64,000 nt of DNA from Synaphobranchus kaupii (GCA_029718625.1 CM056378.1:65123027-65187026); one strand, 5' to 3'. Shown: positions 9,977 through 21,120, numbered from the stretch's first letter. A program made the numbers and translations. The notes: generated from the letters alone by a model not told the origin.

Positions 9977-10253
9977 TATACCTCGAAGGAGGGACAAAAG
10001 ATGGCAGGTAGCAGGCTGGTACACACCAGTGTACAGAAACCGGGGCTATCTATTCATGCACTGTAGCCTTTTATCCGTTTTTATCTTATTTCCTTTTATA
10101 TTGTCTCGTAAATGTTCTATTGTCTTTTATGTCTATTTTTCTTCTATTGCTTTTGTTCTGTATTTTGTTTTTTTTTATTGTTGTGAAGCACTTTGGGCTG
10201 CATTTTATGTATGAAAGGTGCTATACAAATAAAGTTTTATTATTATTATTATC

Positions 10254-11152
10254 TTCTGCCCAGGTGCTGGGTGCTTGATGTGGACAGATTTGATCCGACG
10301 AGCATGCTCTGAGGATTCTTTCCCCGACCACTTCACAAGCAGGTCAAGCTCCTCTGCTGCAGTTAAGTCCAGACCTTCAGTTGCGTTGAAGTAACTAAGA
10401 GCATGCGGAAGTAGTTCTCCACAAACTTTGTTAGACCCGTGGTGATAAGCTGGCTCCTGGCGAGAAACTTAGCCAGGTCAGCTGTAGCACAATGGTTGCT
10501 GTGGCCACCTTGACCGTTTGATCAATCTGTTGCTGTGTTGATGTTAAGGCTATGCTGATATCCGTGTTTCGCCCTACTATGTCTCTGCCCTGGATCGATG
10601 TGAGGAGATGACAGGTCATGGTGAACTGTAGAAGATGATCTGACTTGCATTTGTCTATAAAGATATGGTGAAGGGCTTCTGAACTGCTCTTGTGAGGAGG
10701 GGCTGACATCTTCCCCTTTCTTGACCAGCTGTTCACACAGACTTTTAGTGTGCAGTGTAAGGTCAGTGATGAGGTCATGCTGTCTTTGCTGAGTGGGAGA
10801 GGCTTTGAGTTTGCAAGGCGAGTCGGCATCAGCTTCGAATGCGGCCTCCAAAGCGGCAGCTTCAGCGAAAGCTGCTTCCCTTTCTTTTTCCGGCTGCAGT
10901 GCATCTAACTGTGCATCAATCCTTGCCCTGTACTTTGATATCTATTTCTCTTTGTGAGAAAGCTGCTCTGGCCTGTGCCACCTTTGCTTTTGCACGTGCC
11001 ACAGCTAAAACCACACTCGCTTTTGAGCTACAGGATGATTGTGATGAACAAGAGCACACAGATCGAATCTCCAAATCGCCCATTTCTGTCACATGATGCC
11101 CTTGGGCTTCTACGACTTGTGTGTTCTCTTCAGTTTGATTTTCTTCTTTCAT
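10254..11152 (-). pseudogene. BEL-1 gag N-terminal region
   Basis: From the right, the minus strand encodes an acidic, Ser/Cys-rich leader (VCSCSSQSSCSSKASVV), an Ala/Arg-rich helix (ARAKAKVAQARAAFSQREID), then after a frameshift KEREAAFAEAAALEAAFEAD, all typical of the coiled-coil gag N-terminus of fish BEL/Pao elements. Further on it reads LDLTAAEELDLLVKWSGKES and ARRIKSVHIKHPA, the start of DUF1759. At least two frameshifts are present. The initiator Met is probably near 11150 but is not certain. Confidence 0.8.
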
Positions 11153-11289
11153 GTTCAGCGCAGAATACAGACGTCTCGCCTATGTTGTCGTCTGTAACAA
11201 GCTGCAAAAGCTGAAGTGCTGTGCGGTAGCTCACTGAAGCTGTTTTTCCACTCAGAAGCGATGAGAAGATATCCTTTCACTGTGCTGGC

Positions 11290-11901
11290 CTCCCTCTTTG
11301 TGGTTAAAGCAGTTTATCCAGCTAGCTAAACAATCAAATATGCCCAGAAAAACTTCAGTTTACAGAGACATAACTTGACTGTGAAACTGAAACACAAATT
11401 AATACAAAAATGTCCATGAATAAAGGCTCTTAAAACATACATCGCCGAATAACCAAAAGGATCTTCACAGAAATATTGGAATCAGATTAAGTAAATGTAT
11501 ACAGATGGCATGAACAGCATGTATTTTTCATCCAAGCTACATCAGCTACAGACCGGTAGCTAAGCTAACGGATTAGTTTCATGCTAACTGAGAAAACCGC
11601 AATTCTAAAGTAGAAAATGAACAATATTTACGTTCTACAATCACAATACATGAACAAACAAGATATCAACTTATGGATATGGACTTCGATAGCTTCCACA
11701 TACAGAAGAAAATGTTCTACCACAGAGCATAGAAATGTGAGTAGCCTGCAGAAACGGCCATGTTTTTCTCCACTAAAGCAAAAGTGAAACTTAACTTTAA
11801 AACTGCATTTTCACTCTGCGCCACTAGATGGCAGTATTAAACTGAAAAATATTAAATAGATGTGTGTATTTCTTAGGACATGGCATACAGAGGCCATGAC
11901 A
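11290..11901 (-). other. Probable 5' LTR of BEL-1
   Basis: On the minus strand the sequence begins TGTCATGGCC at 11901, exactly where homology to repeat family X stops, as expected for an LTR edge. The 600 bases between this point and the gag leader carry no coding frame. The inner LTR end and primer-binding site could not be fixed because the 3' LTR is outside the window. Confidence 0.55.
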
Positions 11902-12180
11902 AAATTGTTCAAAGCACCCAAAAAGACATGGCATATACCGTTGCTAAGGTTATAATGTACTGATTGTACTCTATTGGATAAAAAAGCTGACAATTAAACC
12001 AGAATGAACTGTAATGAATGAGACAGGCTTACAGGGCATGGGGGTATTACGCGTCGACGTTTCAGATAGTTTAATAGCGGTATAAAGTGTTGTATATTTC
12101 TCAAACCGATTGCACCAGACAATAAATGACCACTAAATTTTGAAAGGAACATCTCGATGTGTAAAACCAATGGTAGGATT
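11902..12180 (-). repeat. Family X repeat, copy A (interrupted by BEL-1)
   Basis: Reverse complement of 52250-52380 plus 54155-54275, and of 26817-26955. Shared text includes TACCCCCATG, AAGCCTGTCTCATTCATTAC and TAGAGTACATTATAACC-type runs. Homology stops at the BEL-1 edge at 11901, so BEL-1 is the younger insertion. Confidence 0.8.
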
Positions 12181-12669
12181 GTATATTTATTTCATATTTA
12201 GTAGCATATATTGCTAGTAGAATGAGACACTACTTTCACAGTTTATTTTGCATTTGAGTGAGCAGGGCTTTTCACGGCTTTTCTGGCATACGATCAGGCT
12301 ATTGTTGGTTTTATCTCGTTGCTATGACGTTATTCTAATTTTATATGATGAATAAATATATTTATGAACTCAAACATAGATGCAATTGTCCACTATGTCA
12401 CGCATGGGTAGGAATAGACTAGGTGGGGGGTTGCTTGTTAAATGGACTTGCTACGGGGAAATAGTGACATTTAGAAACTCCGTATTCGGCAGAAATCGTC
12501 ACGAACCGTCTACCAATACAGCTAAAATACAGAGTTTGTGATTTCCACTAATAGATTGGCTGCAGTAGCAACGAATGTCTCAGTTGAGCAAAAAGGTCCC
12601 GCCGGCGTCACATTCTACGCAAAGGAATTAAAATGATTACAATTATACATATATAAATAAAATGCCTAT
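12181..12669. other. No recognisable feature
   Basis: AT-rich DNA without a convincing reading frame. I see no similarity to other parts of the window. Confidence 0.6.
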
Positions 12670-12673
12670 TTAA

Positions 12674-13280
12674 AGGTTGTATCAGCGATTTTGGGTGGAA
12701 ACATAAATGATCACATTCATCTGATTTTTCCTCACGATCCGCTAGCTGCCCGCCCCATAAGCAGACCGTCAAAAAACCGCGTCTCTGTAGGCAGCCTATG
12801 CTCCGAGATCGTACACAAAAACAAATGGTACTACCAACCACTCAAAACCAAAATAAACAGTATTCCAACCAATCACAATGATCTGCACAAACGCTAATAC
12901 TCTTATCTCGCTGAAATCTTGACGGATTTACAAACGGTTTGGTTTCTTACAAACGTTATTAACGTGGTTATAATTCTGGATGCTTGAACACTATTTTTTA
13001 AAACATAACATAATTATTCATAAGTATGTTTGTTTGGGATTTCACTTCAGAAGTGACGTCACGTTTGTGCAGATCATTGTGATTGGTTGGAATACTGTTT
13101 ATTTTGGTTTTGAGTAGTTGGTAGTACCATTGTTTTTGTGTACGATCTCGGAGCATAGGCTGCCTACAGAGACGCGGTTTTTTGACGGCCTGCTTATGGG
13201 GCGGGCAGCTAGCGGATCGTGAGGAAAAATCAGATGAATGTGATCATTTATGTTTCCACCCAAAATCGCTGATACAACCT
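12674..13280. mobile_element. TTAA-flanked MITE with ~215-bp inverted repeats
   Basis: The arms 12674-12893 and 13062-13280 are near-perfect reverse complements starting AGGTTGTATCAGCG. The element is flanked by TTAA at 12670-12673 and 13281-13284. TTAA duplications are used by piggyBac and Kolobok transposons. The 170-bp spacer holds no coding sequence. Confidence 0.88.
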
Positions 13281-13380
13281 TTAACTACACTAACGAGTGA
13301 GCCTCATAAAAAATCACAAGAACGACTCACATAAACGCTTCTGTCCAAACTCCAGACAGAACAAGCCTACTGATTTTTGT

Positions 13381-13424
13381 TGTGAAAGACCAATAATTTA
13401 ACTATAAATTATTGGTCTTTCACA
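13381..13424. repeat. Perfect 20-bp hairpin with 4-base loop
   Basis: TGTGAAAGACCAATAATTTA at 13381-13400, loop ACTA, then its exact reverse complement at 13405-13424. It is not part of the neighbouring MITE. Confidence 0.9.
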
Positions 13425-13954
13425 GTTTGATGTGGCACATACAGTTTCCTTGACCACATTCTTTTGAGATTGTAAGATGAAAAAACACAGGGCCAAGTTG
13501 CATTAAATCATTTAGGAAAGTTTGGATTAGAGCTAGTTCATTTAGTGTGAGCTATGATAGGCAATATTGTTAGTTGTAACTTGGCCACATTTTGATATCA
13601 GTACTTTTAAAGGCAGGCCTAGTTTTTGCAAGTTGGAATTAAGGACTTACAGACAGTGCTTTGTAGGCTATGCGTGAGTAACTTGGCATTTTTTAATGTT
13701 GAAAACATATTTTTTGGTGAGATATCACTTATTTTTGTGTACTAATGTAATGTGTTTGGTAGGTAACTAATGACAATAATGCATGAAGGTTATGACATCA
13801 AGAGAGACATGCATACAGAATACATGCAGACACGCATTGTAGCTCAAAGAAAGACATAGGCATGAATTATGTGCTTTAGCCTACCATGAACTACAACTAA
13901 ATTAAAGTGTTTGCAGTAATTGTAACTGCATGATGGTACGTAGCCTATTTCAAC
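13425..13954. other. No recognisable feature
   Basis: Non-coding DNA between the hairpin and the family Z repeat, without a supported feature. Confidence 0.6.
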
Positions 13955-14470
13955 TGTATAAAGTTTGCCCCTAGTGGTTGAGACGTATCCGTCTCAATTA
14001 CAGTATTCATTTTAGTCTAAAATTATGAAGTACAGCTTAAAGAAAACCCCGTAAATTTTGACTTACGACCGATCCTGTTGCCACAGCCACAGACTGTAAA
14101 ATGCATTAAATGCACTTTTGGTTTAGAAGACACCTAATTTTTTTTCTCCAAAAATCTCTCGGATAAATATGTTTAGGAAAGTACTTATTACCAGTATATT
14201 TAGCTACAGCTGTTTTCTGATTAACCCTGAAAAGTTTATCTTGTTACATTTAGCCAAATTTTCACAGCGACCATCTATCGCACTTAGGGCTATAATACAT
14301 TGCTGTTATTGTGTAGAAACACATGCTTTTTTATGTTTAAAAAAAACAAAAAACATATTTAAATACATTAGGCTACTTATGTTATGGTTATGTATATAGC
14401 TACTCGTGACTATTCTGAAATAAATGTATTTTGTTGCAAATGTCTGAATATAGCTTTAACCAGGGAACTC
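13955..14470 (-). repeat. Family Z (TTAA-type MITE) copy, minus orientation
   Basis: Reverse complement of much of 34600-35310. Shared blocks include CCCTAGTGGTTGAGACG, the ACAGACTGTAAAATGCATT-type stretch and TTCTGAAATAAATGTATT. Internal indels are common. It ends short of the family's TTAA termini. Confidence 0.75.
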
Positions 14471-15490
14471 CTGTATCAAAGCCAGGCACAGTAAACAGAA
14501 GGCCATAACGTAGCTGCACATAGGCTATACCTACGTCCAGTACAGCTTCAGTGTAGGCTATATTTTTTCCGGTTGTTACCTGGGGTAAATCGTTTGGTCT
14601 TTGTGGTACCAACCATAGGCTCCCATGCAGGTGTAGTTTAGTTTTCTGTACTGCAATAGACGTATAATAAGGCATTTTCACTCACTTCGTAGTAGTAGTT
14701 TCCTTTACACTCTCTAGTAGGTTAGTTTTCCTGACCAAATAGCATTTTTTGGGAAAGCTATTTCCCAAAGATCTTTGCATGAGAAAAAAAGACAATACTA
14801 CTGTCAAAGAAGGTAGCCTACTACAGATAATCGTCATTTATGTTATATTATTTTTATATAGTGTCTGCAATAGACATTGTCTGCAGAAGTAGACTATGAC
14901 TATGTTCGGAGGCTATTGTAATTTTTTTTAAGTGACTATGAAACAGATTTCTTTGCTGAATTTATGGTATATAAACCTGAACCCGTTAGGGTTTTGTCGG
15001 TTATTAATTTTATGGTAATATTGTGTTATGTATGATGTGTGAAAAGGATAAACTGAACAGAGCTGAAGTGAAGAAATGAATAAAGACATAATAAAGAAAT
15101 CTTGGCTGAGGCGAGTGTTGAAGCTTTGGTTTCCACAGTGAGTCAGACATGACCGCAAGAGTACAGCATAAGGCTCCACACAGACAAATTAAGACATGTA
15201 GCCAATGGCACAGTTATTTATAAAATTTATTTTTACATTAATGCAACAACGCAATATATAACCAGGCGATATTTTGTGTTAGAACTGTATCGTCTGTGCC
15301 TGAGAAATGGGATATGTGTTCCTGTAGCCTACTGCGTAAATGTGAACCTGCGGTGAACGTTTTGTTGGTAGCGAGTAGACTAATGTTAGGCTACCAGACC
15401 ATGTTGGTTGACATTCACCTCTTTTTAAGTAAGAAAAATAAGACAAAATAAATTTTGTGTTGTGGTACCAGAAATTGTGCACCAAAACTA
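14471..15490. other. No recognisable feature
   Basis: About 1 kb of AT-rich DNA with only short chance frames and no motif, tail or inverted terminal repeat. Confidence 0.55.
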
Positions 15491-15496
15491 AATGCT

Positions 15497-15570
15497 AGGA
15501 TCAGGTGAGAGTCGAACCAACAATCTGCTACATGCTAGAGCAGCACTGTAACCACTAAGCTACAGACACT
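15497..15570 (-). repeat. tRNA-like sequence, possible SINE head
   Basis: The minus strand reads TAGCTTAGTGGTTACAG (A-box-like) and, about 40 bases on, GGTTCGACTCTC (B-box-like), the split RNA polymerase III promoter of a tRNA. The predicted acceptor stem does not pair, so a working tRNA is unlikely. Confidence 0.35.
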
Positions 15571-16373
15571 TTCACAGTTTGTGTAGTAGGTAGACAGCCT
15601 CTGAAGCATGGAACTGAAGCATGCGACGTATGCGACGAGGCAATTTTAAACAAAGCTTCTGATAGGCGGATTAAAGGCGGCTGTCCAATGGGGAGAATTA
15701 TTCTTTGAGGGTACAGAGGCAGGCAGGTAGGCAGGAAAAATTAGAAGAAGCAGAAGGAGAAAAATGGGCAAAATAACCCAAGTTTGGGGCTATATTGTGT
15801 GGGTGTGTGAAGTTGTATCTGAATGCTGTGTGGTTACATGAGGTCAGAATGTACAGACGTTAATGTTTTAAGGGCTGAGAGTCTGTGGTCATTGTGGTTA
15901 CTTCTGTAGGAAACCCTGAAAAGTCACAAACTCTCGGAATTGTATAGGTATGGGGCATGCTCCACCAAGCCGTAACTTGGCGGATGGCATACCTGCCATC
16001 CCAATACCTATTGACTAGGGGTGTCACGATACCGATTCGAAATCGAAAATCGATCGAAATGAGCGTTCAATTTCGAACTTCGAAATCACAAGCTGGTTCG
16101 CGATTCTCCAAGTTTTTTTTTTCTCTCCACCCCCGCCCCCCGCGCTCTTCTTAGCCTTTCATGTGATGGGTAAAATGTAAAAAAAAAAAGTAGCCTACTT
16201 GGCTATCTCTAATGTAAGCGTTTCCGACAAAACGAAACTTGACGCCTTCCACTGCATTTTGTTCGTCCACGCAGGTGTGCGTCCGAAGAAAAAAAAACAA
16301 CGATATTTCAAAGAAGACACAGCTGCTAGTTAACGTTAGCTTACCGGTAGCCTGCATTACTTTTTGACACACC

Positions 16374-16601
16374 ATGGCCATTGCCGCAGTCGGAGATGGA
16401 GAAACAGAACTGGAAAATCCTCCTGCTTCCCTCAAGTCACCGGTGTGGCAACATTTTGCCTTCCCCGTGAGTTATATAAACAACGAACGCATCATTGACA
16501 AAAAAACGACAGTTTGTCGGCTATGCTACACGCGAGTACCATACGCCACCTCAGGCAACACGTCAAATATGGCAGGACACATTCGCATCACAAAGAAATA
16601 G
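16374..16601 (+). pseudogene. BED-type zinc finger of hAT transposase, truncated
   Basis: ATG at 16374 is followed by an acidic leader and SPVWQHFAFPV, then VCRLCYTRVPYATSGNTSNM and AGHIR. This is the BED-finger pattern: aromatic residues, a Cys pair, then His in the second half. The frame stops at 16599-16601, just after the finger, where the second His would be expected. The catalytic RNase H-like domain and dimerisation domain are absent. A complete ZBED/hAT protein would be 600-700 residues. Confidence 0.8.
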
Positions 16602-16660
16602 ATTTGACTGGGAAAAAAACATTGACACAGGCAACTCAAATGACAACCCAAATGACAGTT

Positions 16661-16965
16661 GTCAGGGCATGAAAAAAATGTGTAAATAGTTAATAGCGTG
16701 GTACATGTTCAACTGTTTATTATTTCAGATATTAGTTTGTTAAAGCTCTTAACTGTTCAAAGAATGTGAACACGCTCATCTTTTTAAAGAAGAATTTGAA
16801 AATGTAAATGACCATTGTCAGGGCATAAAACCAATGTGTAAATTTTTAATAGCGTGGTAAATGTTCAACTGTTTATTCTAGAGTCTAATTTTGATAAAGC
16901 TCTTAACTGTTTAGGTGTGTTTAAATATTCTCATATTTTCGTTATTATTTATAATTGTTATTATT
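16661..16965 (+). repeat. 156-bp tandem duplication inside the hAT
   Basis: GTCAGGGCAT recurs at 16661 and 16817, each followed by AATGTGTAAAT, AATAGCGTGGTA and AAAGCTCTTAACTGTT in the same order. Confidence 0.85.
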
Positions 16966-17280
16966 CAAATAAAAGTTACTTATTGAGAAACAAGTATTTT
17001 TCTTTACAAGTCAAGACTTGATAGTCTAACAATGGCATAGCCATTAGTTAGACTATAGTGCTGGGAAAAAAAAATTGTGCTGAAAAAAAATCGAGAATCG
17101 AATCGAATCGTGACCTTAAAATCGAAAGTCAAATTGAATCGCGGATTTGGAGAATCGTGACACCCTAACTATTGACATTTTCTTGAAGATATTTGGTTGG
17201 TGTGTAGTGGATACATCCCTCTGTGATAGGTTATTTGAAGTTTTTAGAATCCTTGGTCCATTAATTTCATATAATTATGG

Positions 17281-17393
17281 GAAGGATGTGCTTTGTCTGT
17301 TCTGTAGTGATCTTGATGATGTCTCTGTATGCACTTACTGTACGTCGCTTTGGATAAAAGCGTCTGCTAAATGAATGTAATGTAAATGTAATA
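17281..17393 (+). mobile_element. L2 3'-end fragment
   Basis: Matches the end of L2-A: GATGTCTCTGTATGCACTTA, then CGCTTTGGATAAAAGCG and a TGTAA-type tail. The upstream part of this insertion is disturbed by the hAT at 16016. Confidence 0.88.
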
Positions 17394-18500
17394 ATCTGTC
17401 AAACAACTAAATTAGGTAAGCAAAGTAACTACAAAGCTTGCTGCTGTTCTCAGTGCCGTTAGTTGCCACTGTGGAATTTTTGTTTGATTCCCGACATTTA
17501 CAAATTGCAGCCTGAGCTCGTTGCTATTCACGCTATGAAAATACAATGGGATAGGCTCCACAAAATGACTTGTTAAACAAAAGAGCCTACTTCCTCTATG
17601 CTCAGACTAGGCCTATTTGTGGGCGTATACTGCCACCTACTGGTGTAAGTGTATGCAATATACGACACGACACATAAGCTGGGCAGGCCTATATGGAAGA
17701 TTTTTAGTGATTACTTTAATGCAATCGCTTTAGCCATAATTACTATGAAATGCAATACATATCCACGTTTGCTTTTACATAAGGATGTGCATTTATCATG
17801 CCATAATTACTATTCATTATATTCATATTTGGTTTTGTTAAAAAGAGACTAAAACCATGAATATTTTAATCATAGTTTAATGGTGCTCAGCCCGGCCTTT
17901 TAACAACAAAAGATAACTGCAATTAATAGAAAGAAATCATCCGCCTTTAGATAAACCAGTCCTTGTCATAAATGACCCCCCCCCCCCCAATCAGGGCAGG
18001 GATCCCCTCGCTGTGGAGTAGGTACTTAAGTGCAGCCTAAGGGAAAAAAAGGTCAGTTCAGTTTCCTTTTGTTCCTGTTCAGCTGGAGGGTAAGTACTTT
18101 CGCAATTTCTGGCTTATCAGCCACTCTCTCTTTACTGGTATCTTCTAATTAATGTCTGGTTTAATGACTTCCTTTTTATAAATTCTAAGTAGTCAGCCGA
18201 CATTCATTAGTAAATGTATGATTTCAAGTCATTATTCTAATTGACTGTTTTTCATTTAAAATTGAGACCTTGTTTTGACTTGTTGGTTGATCCAACAGGT
18301 TACTGTTCGACTTACCTATCAACGAATTTAATTGATGATTGTCATTTTTAATAATAATTATTAAATCACGTAAAATGTATTTTGAATGTAGATTAAGTGA
18401 GGGGTTCAAGCACGCAATATCGCTTGTGTTCAGTATTCAGAGTGCCGAACATTTTAACAAGGGCATTGACTGTTGGAACTGCTGGATTCAGAAAAAACAC
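17394..18500. other. No recognisable feature
   Basis: AT-rich DNA with a poly-C run at 17978-17988. A promoter-like TACTTAAG and a GGTAAGT splice-donor-like site at 18023-18096 are suggestive, but no coding exon is attached. Confidence 0.5.
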
Positions 18501-18503
18501 ATT

Positions 18504-18761
18504 TTACAAATCCTCCTTTGCCACAAGAAAAGTATTAAGGCTTTTCCTGGTAATTTTCTGTACACCAGCACAGTCAACCAAACAGTACCTTTCCCTCCAC
18601 CTGTATTCATGTCTGAATTTTGGCCTCTCACCTTCCTGTAGCCTTCTGAGCAATGCTATTATGTCATTATACGTATTGCGACTGATCGTCATTGTGTTGG
18701 AAGTTTTCCCAGAGAGAGAATTGTCCAGCTTTTCGATGAAGTAATCCCTCTTGTTCATCAT
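18504..18761 (-). pseudogene. KRBA2-like / integrase-type transposase N-terminal fragment
   Basis: The minus frame reads KRDYFIEKLDNSL, then TYNDIIALLRRLQEG and YRWRERYCLVDCAGVQKITRK. The layout of a short helical start, an xxYxxIIxxL block and a Y-R-xx-RY-x-Lx-C core resembles the N-terminus of KRBA2-like proteins, which derive from Ginger-type DNA transposons. Only about 85 residues remain and no catalytic domain follows. Identification is from pattern memory and moderate at best; the frame could be fortuitous. Confidence 0.42.
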
Positions 18762-18769
18762 TTGTTTTT

Positions 18770-19690
18770 TTTAAAGTTAGCTAGCTATACAGAGCATTAG
18801 GATTATGGTGTACCACACAGGAATTAATGACTATCAACTGATTTTCACGCCAAATTATTTAATTTAGTTGGACTGTGGGACACTCACGCACCATTTGCGC
18901 CAGTATCCCTACTCGCACCATGCACCCCCATGATTTAACATCTGGACAATGCGAGACATAGCTAAGGGCTAGGGCTGTCAACATTAGCATGACGTTGATT
19001 TTGAATTTAACCTTCTAAAATTGGAATGAATTTGAATAAATTAAAATATCATTTTGCATAAATATGTAGCCTATATTGTGGGGCGCAATAAGTAGCCTAT
19101 AATAATAGTAGATATGCAGTGACGCTCCCCCCAAAATGCCCATTCGCTACCGTCCACAAGGGGGCATTGACAACATTTGAGAATATAATGTTTTTTTAGT
19201 GAGGCCACATATGAAGTAGGTCTGACACTGTATTACGTGCTGTTCATACAACTGTGCAATTACATCAACTAACAAAACTGACCAAGAGTTTCAACAAATT
19301 AAACCAGCAAACAGGTTATCTCAGCTATGTATTCGTCATGGCTCGGCGTTTATTAAGCACAATAGCCCATAAGTGCATATCAACATAAAGTCACAGCGAG
19401 CGAGGCCCAGGGCACAACAGAGAATATGGCAATTCTGACGGATTATTAACAACGGGGAAATCCCTGTTCATTTCTTCACAAAAACATATAACATATAATA
19501 TGTATTTTAAACTACTGAAATGCTGCACTACACAAATGCACATTAGGTAATTTGGTAATTGTAACTTCCACATCCAATCTCACCTAAAGCTCCAGAACAG
19601 AAAGGAAACATTTTCTTTTTCATGAAAACATTAGCTAACACTGCTGAGTGAGAGTTACGGTAGCTGCTCTACGTATTCACTTCATATTAT
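18770..19690. other. No recognisable feature
   Basis: AT-rich sequence with only short frames. No inverted ends or tails were seen. Confidence 0.5.
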
Positions 19691-19699
19691 TGGCAAGCA

Positions 19700-19880
19700 G
19701 GGCAGTTTCTAGACTGCTTTGATTGGGAGGGCATAAAGCGATGTTGGTGGGGCACAAGGGTGGGACCAACTATCGTGGGGTCTGAGGGTCCTCCCCCAGA
19801 AAAATTTGAGCCTTTCACAACTCATTTCCTGCATTTCTACACAACCTCACACAGGGCATTTTCTAAAATAACTGTTTAAT
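19700..19880 (+). repeat. Dispersed repeat V, copy 1
   Basis: Shares the G-rich lead and GGTCCTCCCCCAG, followed by CTCATTTC-type text, with 48700-48830. Its class is unknown. Confidence 0.5.
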
Positions 19881-20269
19881 TTATGAGCATTTTGAAGATT
19901 TTTTTTTCCAAAGCCCTAGATGAGATTTGAGATGCTTTCATATAAAGCTAAAGTATAGGCTAATCAGTATATTAGTGGAAAAGAAAATTTTATTACATTT
20001 TAAACCCACCTTCACCCCCCTCATCTTATAGGAGGACAACTTTATTTATGCCCAATAATACGAAATCCTTATCTAATCCTATATGGAAAAGTATATTAAA
20101 GATGAGCTATATTCCTTCATCATTTCAGTCTCTTTGTGCTATTTTCTATTTACATGTGAAACTACGTTACTGTAACTGGCTCATCATTTTCATTTATATT
20201 TTAGCCATACCCCCCCCCCCTTATGGAGAACTTTATCAATGCCCAATTAAATCATTATAGAATGTTGTT

Positions 20270-20520
20270 CATTGAACAAACAGTCAGGAGCCTCAGTAGC
20301 GGGTGGAAGAACCATACGCAGCCACAACAGCCTGGCACCTACTCCTCATGCTGGTCACCAGTCTAGTCACGCGTTGCTGTGGGATGGAATTCCATCTCAA
20401 CCAGGATTCGTCGCAGGTCAGCCAACGTGGTTGCGTTGGTCACTCTAGCACGTACAGCAGGCCCGAGCTGATCCCACAAGTGTTCATCCGCTACTGAGGC
20501 TCCTGACTGTTTGTTCAATG
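20270..20520. mobile_element. 251-bp MITE with perfect 33-bp inverted ends and a Tc1 transposase C-terminus
   Basis: CATTGAACAAACAGTCAGG (20270 onward) pairs perfectly over 33 bases with 20488-20520. Inside, the minus strand encodes a typical Tc1-family C-terminus (WNSIPQQRVTRLVTSM, then CQAVVAAYGSSTRY and stop) at 20298-20397. The element therefore folds back around the tail of a transposase gene. Confidence 0.82.
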
Positions 20521-21120
20521 CATAAAGCGTAAAATTACCAATATGTCTTGTTTGTTCCTTGTTACTGATAGAGAGTTAAATCCCCCAAACAACTCAAAAC
20601 AATAGAGACAATTCCAACAGGAGAATACACTGTTTGACATTGGCAGGGAAATTTGGCACATTTCACTTGGGACCCCACGGTAGGGAATATTAATTTATTT
20701 ATACACGGGGCGTCACTTATGTACTGCAATACGTCACTACCATCCTTATACAACTGGTGGCATGGTTTTTGTATTATAAATCAGTCTCATAATATTTATA
20801 TATTATTCTCAAAAGAGAATATACTAACTAAAAGTGGGTAACTGGAATTAATAATTAAATTAATTACCAATAAAATTACACATCAATAATTGTCTTAGTA
20901 AAATCACAATAACATGTACTCAGTTGATACCGAATTAATATAAATGATCCAGCTAGAAGGTGAAGGCATTTTGGGGAATCCCTGCGATTAGCATTGGCTG
21001 ATTCAGTTCAACACAAGAGCAACATTAATACAGGCAATCTTGGATAAATTTAATAGTTTATTGAACACAAAGTACCAAACAGAGCAAGGCACGATTCACT
21101 ACTATAATGTACAACAAACT

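Larger units (their letters stand above)
7446..10253 (+). mobile_element. L2 LINE (L2-B) with internal deletion
   Basis: It contains an AT-rich leader (7446-7600), an ORF1-like start, then RT coding sequence with the endonuclease missing, a 3' UTR with a 131-bp tandem duplication, and the L2 tail AAGCACTTTGGGCTGC followed by AATAAAG and TTA repeats at 10235-10252. TTCTGTCCA (7437-7445) and TTCTGCCCA (10254-10262) are a likely target duplication with one mismatch. It splits the BEL-1 gag gene. Confidence 0.88.
1..11901 (-). mobile_element. BEL/Pao LTR retrotransposon (BEL-1), decayed and interrupted
   Basis: Read on the minus strand from 11.9 kb down to 1, the order is LTR-like DNA, gag, protease region, reverse transcriptase, RNase H and integrase, the standard BEL/Pao order. 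The 3' LTR lies beyond the window start. Homology resumes on the far side of a Tc1 (453-1366), an L2 (2847-4404), a second L2 (7446-10253) and a 44-bp insert (5174-5217), so these are later insertions. The coding parts carry frameshifts and an integrase active-site change, so the copy is dead. Family assignment is firm from the RT, DUF1759-type gag and DUF5641-type integrase tail; the outer borders are less certain. Confidence 0.88.
16016..17168 (+). mobile_element. hAT transposon derivative with BED-finger exon
   Basis: Starts TAGGGGTGTCACGAT and ends with the matching inverted end ATCGTGACACCCTAA. An identical 8-bp duplication CTATTGAC lies at 16008-16015 and 17169-17176, diagnostic for hAT. 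It carries only the N-terminal BED finger of a transposase and a 156-bp tandem duplication. It is inserted in L2-like DNA whose tail follows at 17281. Confidence 0.92.

Noticed and set aside
10839..11214. Plus-strand frames of 85-86 codons
   Set aside because: Antisense to the BEL-1 gag Ala/Arg-rich helix, whose minus-strand reading is typical of the family.
18000..18130. Promoter plus first exon of a host gene
   Set aside because: A TATA-like site and GGTAAGT donor-like site are present, but no coding sequence or acceptor could be tied to them.
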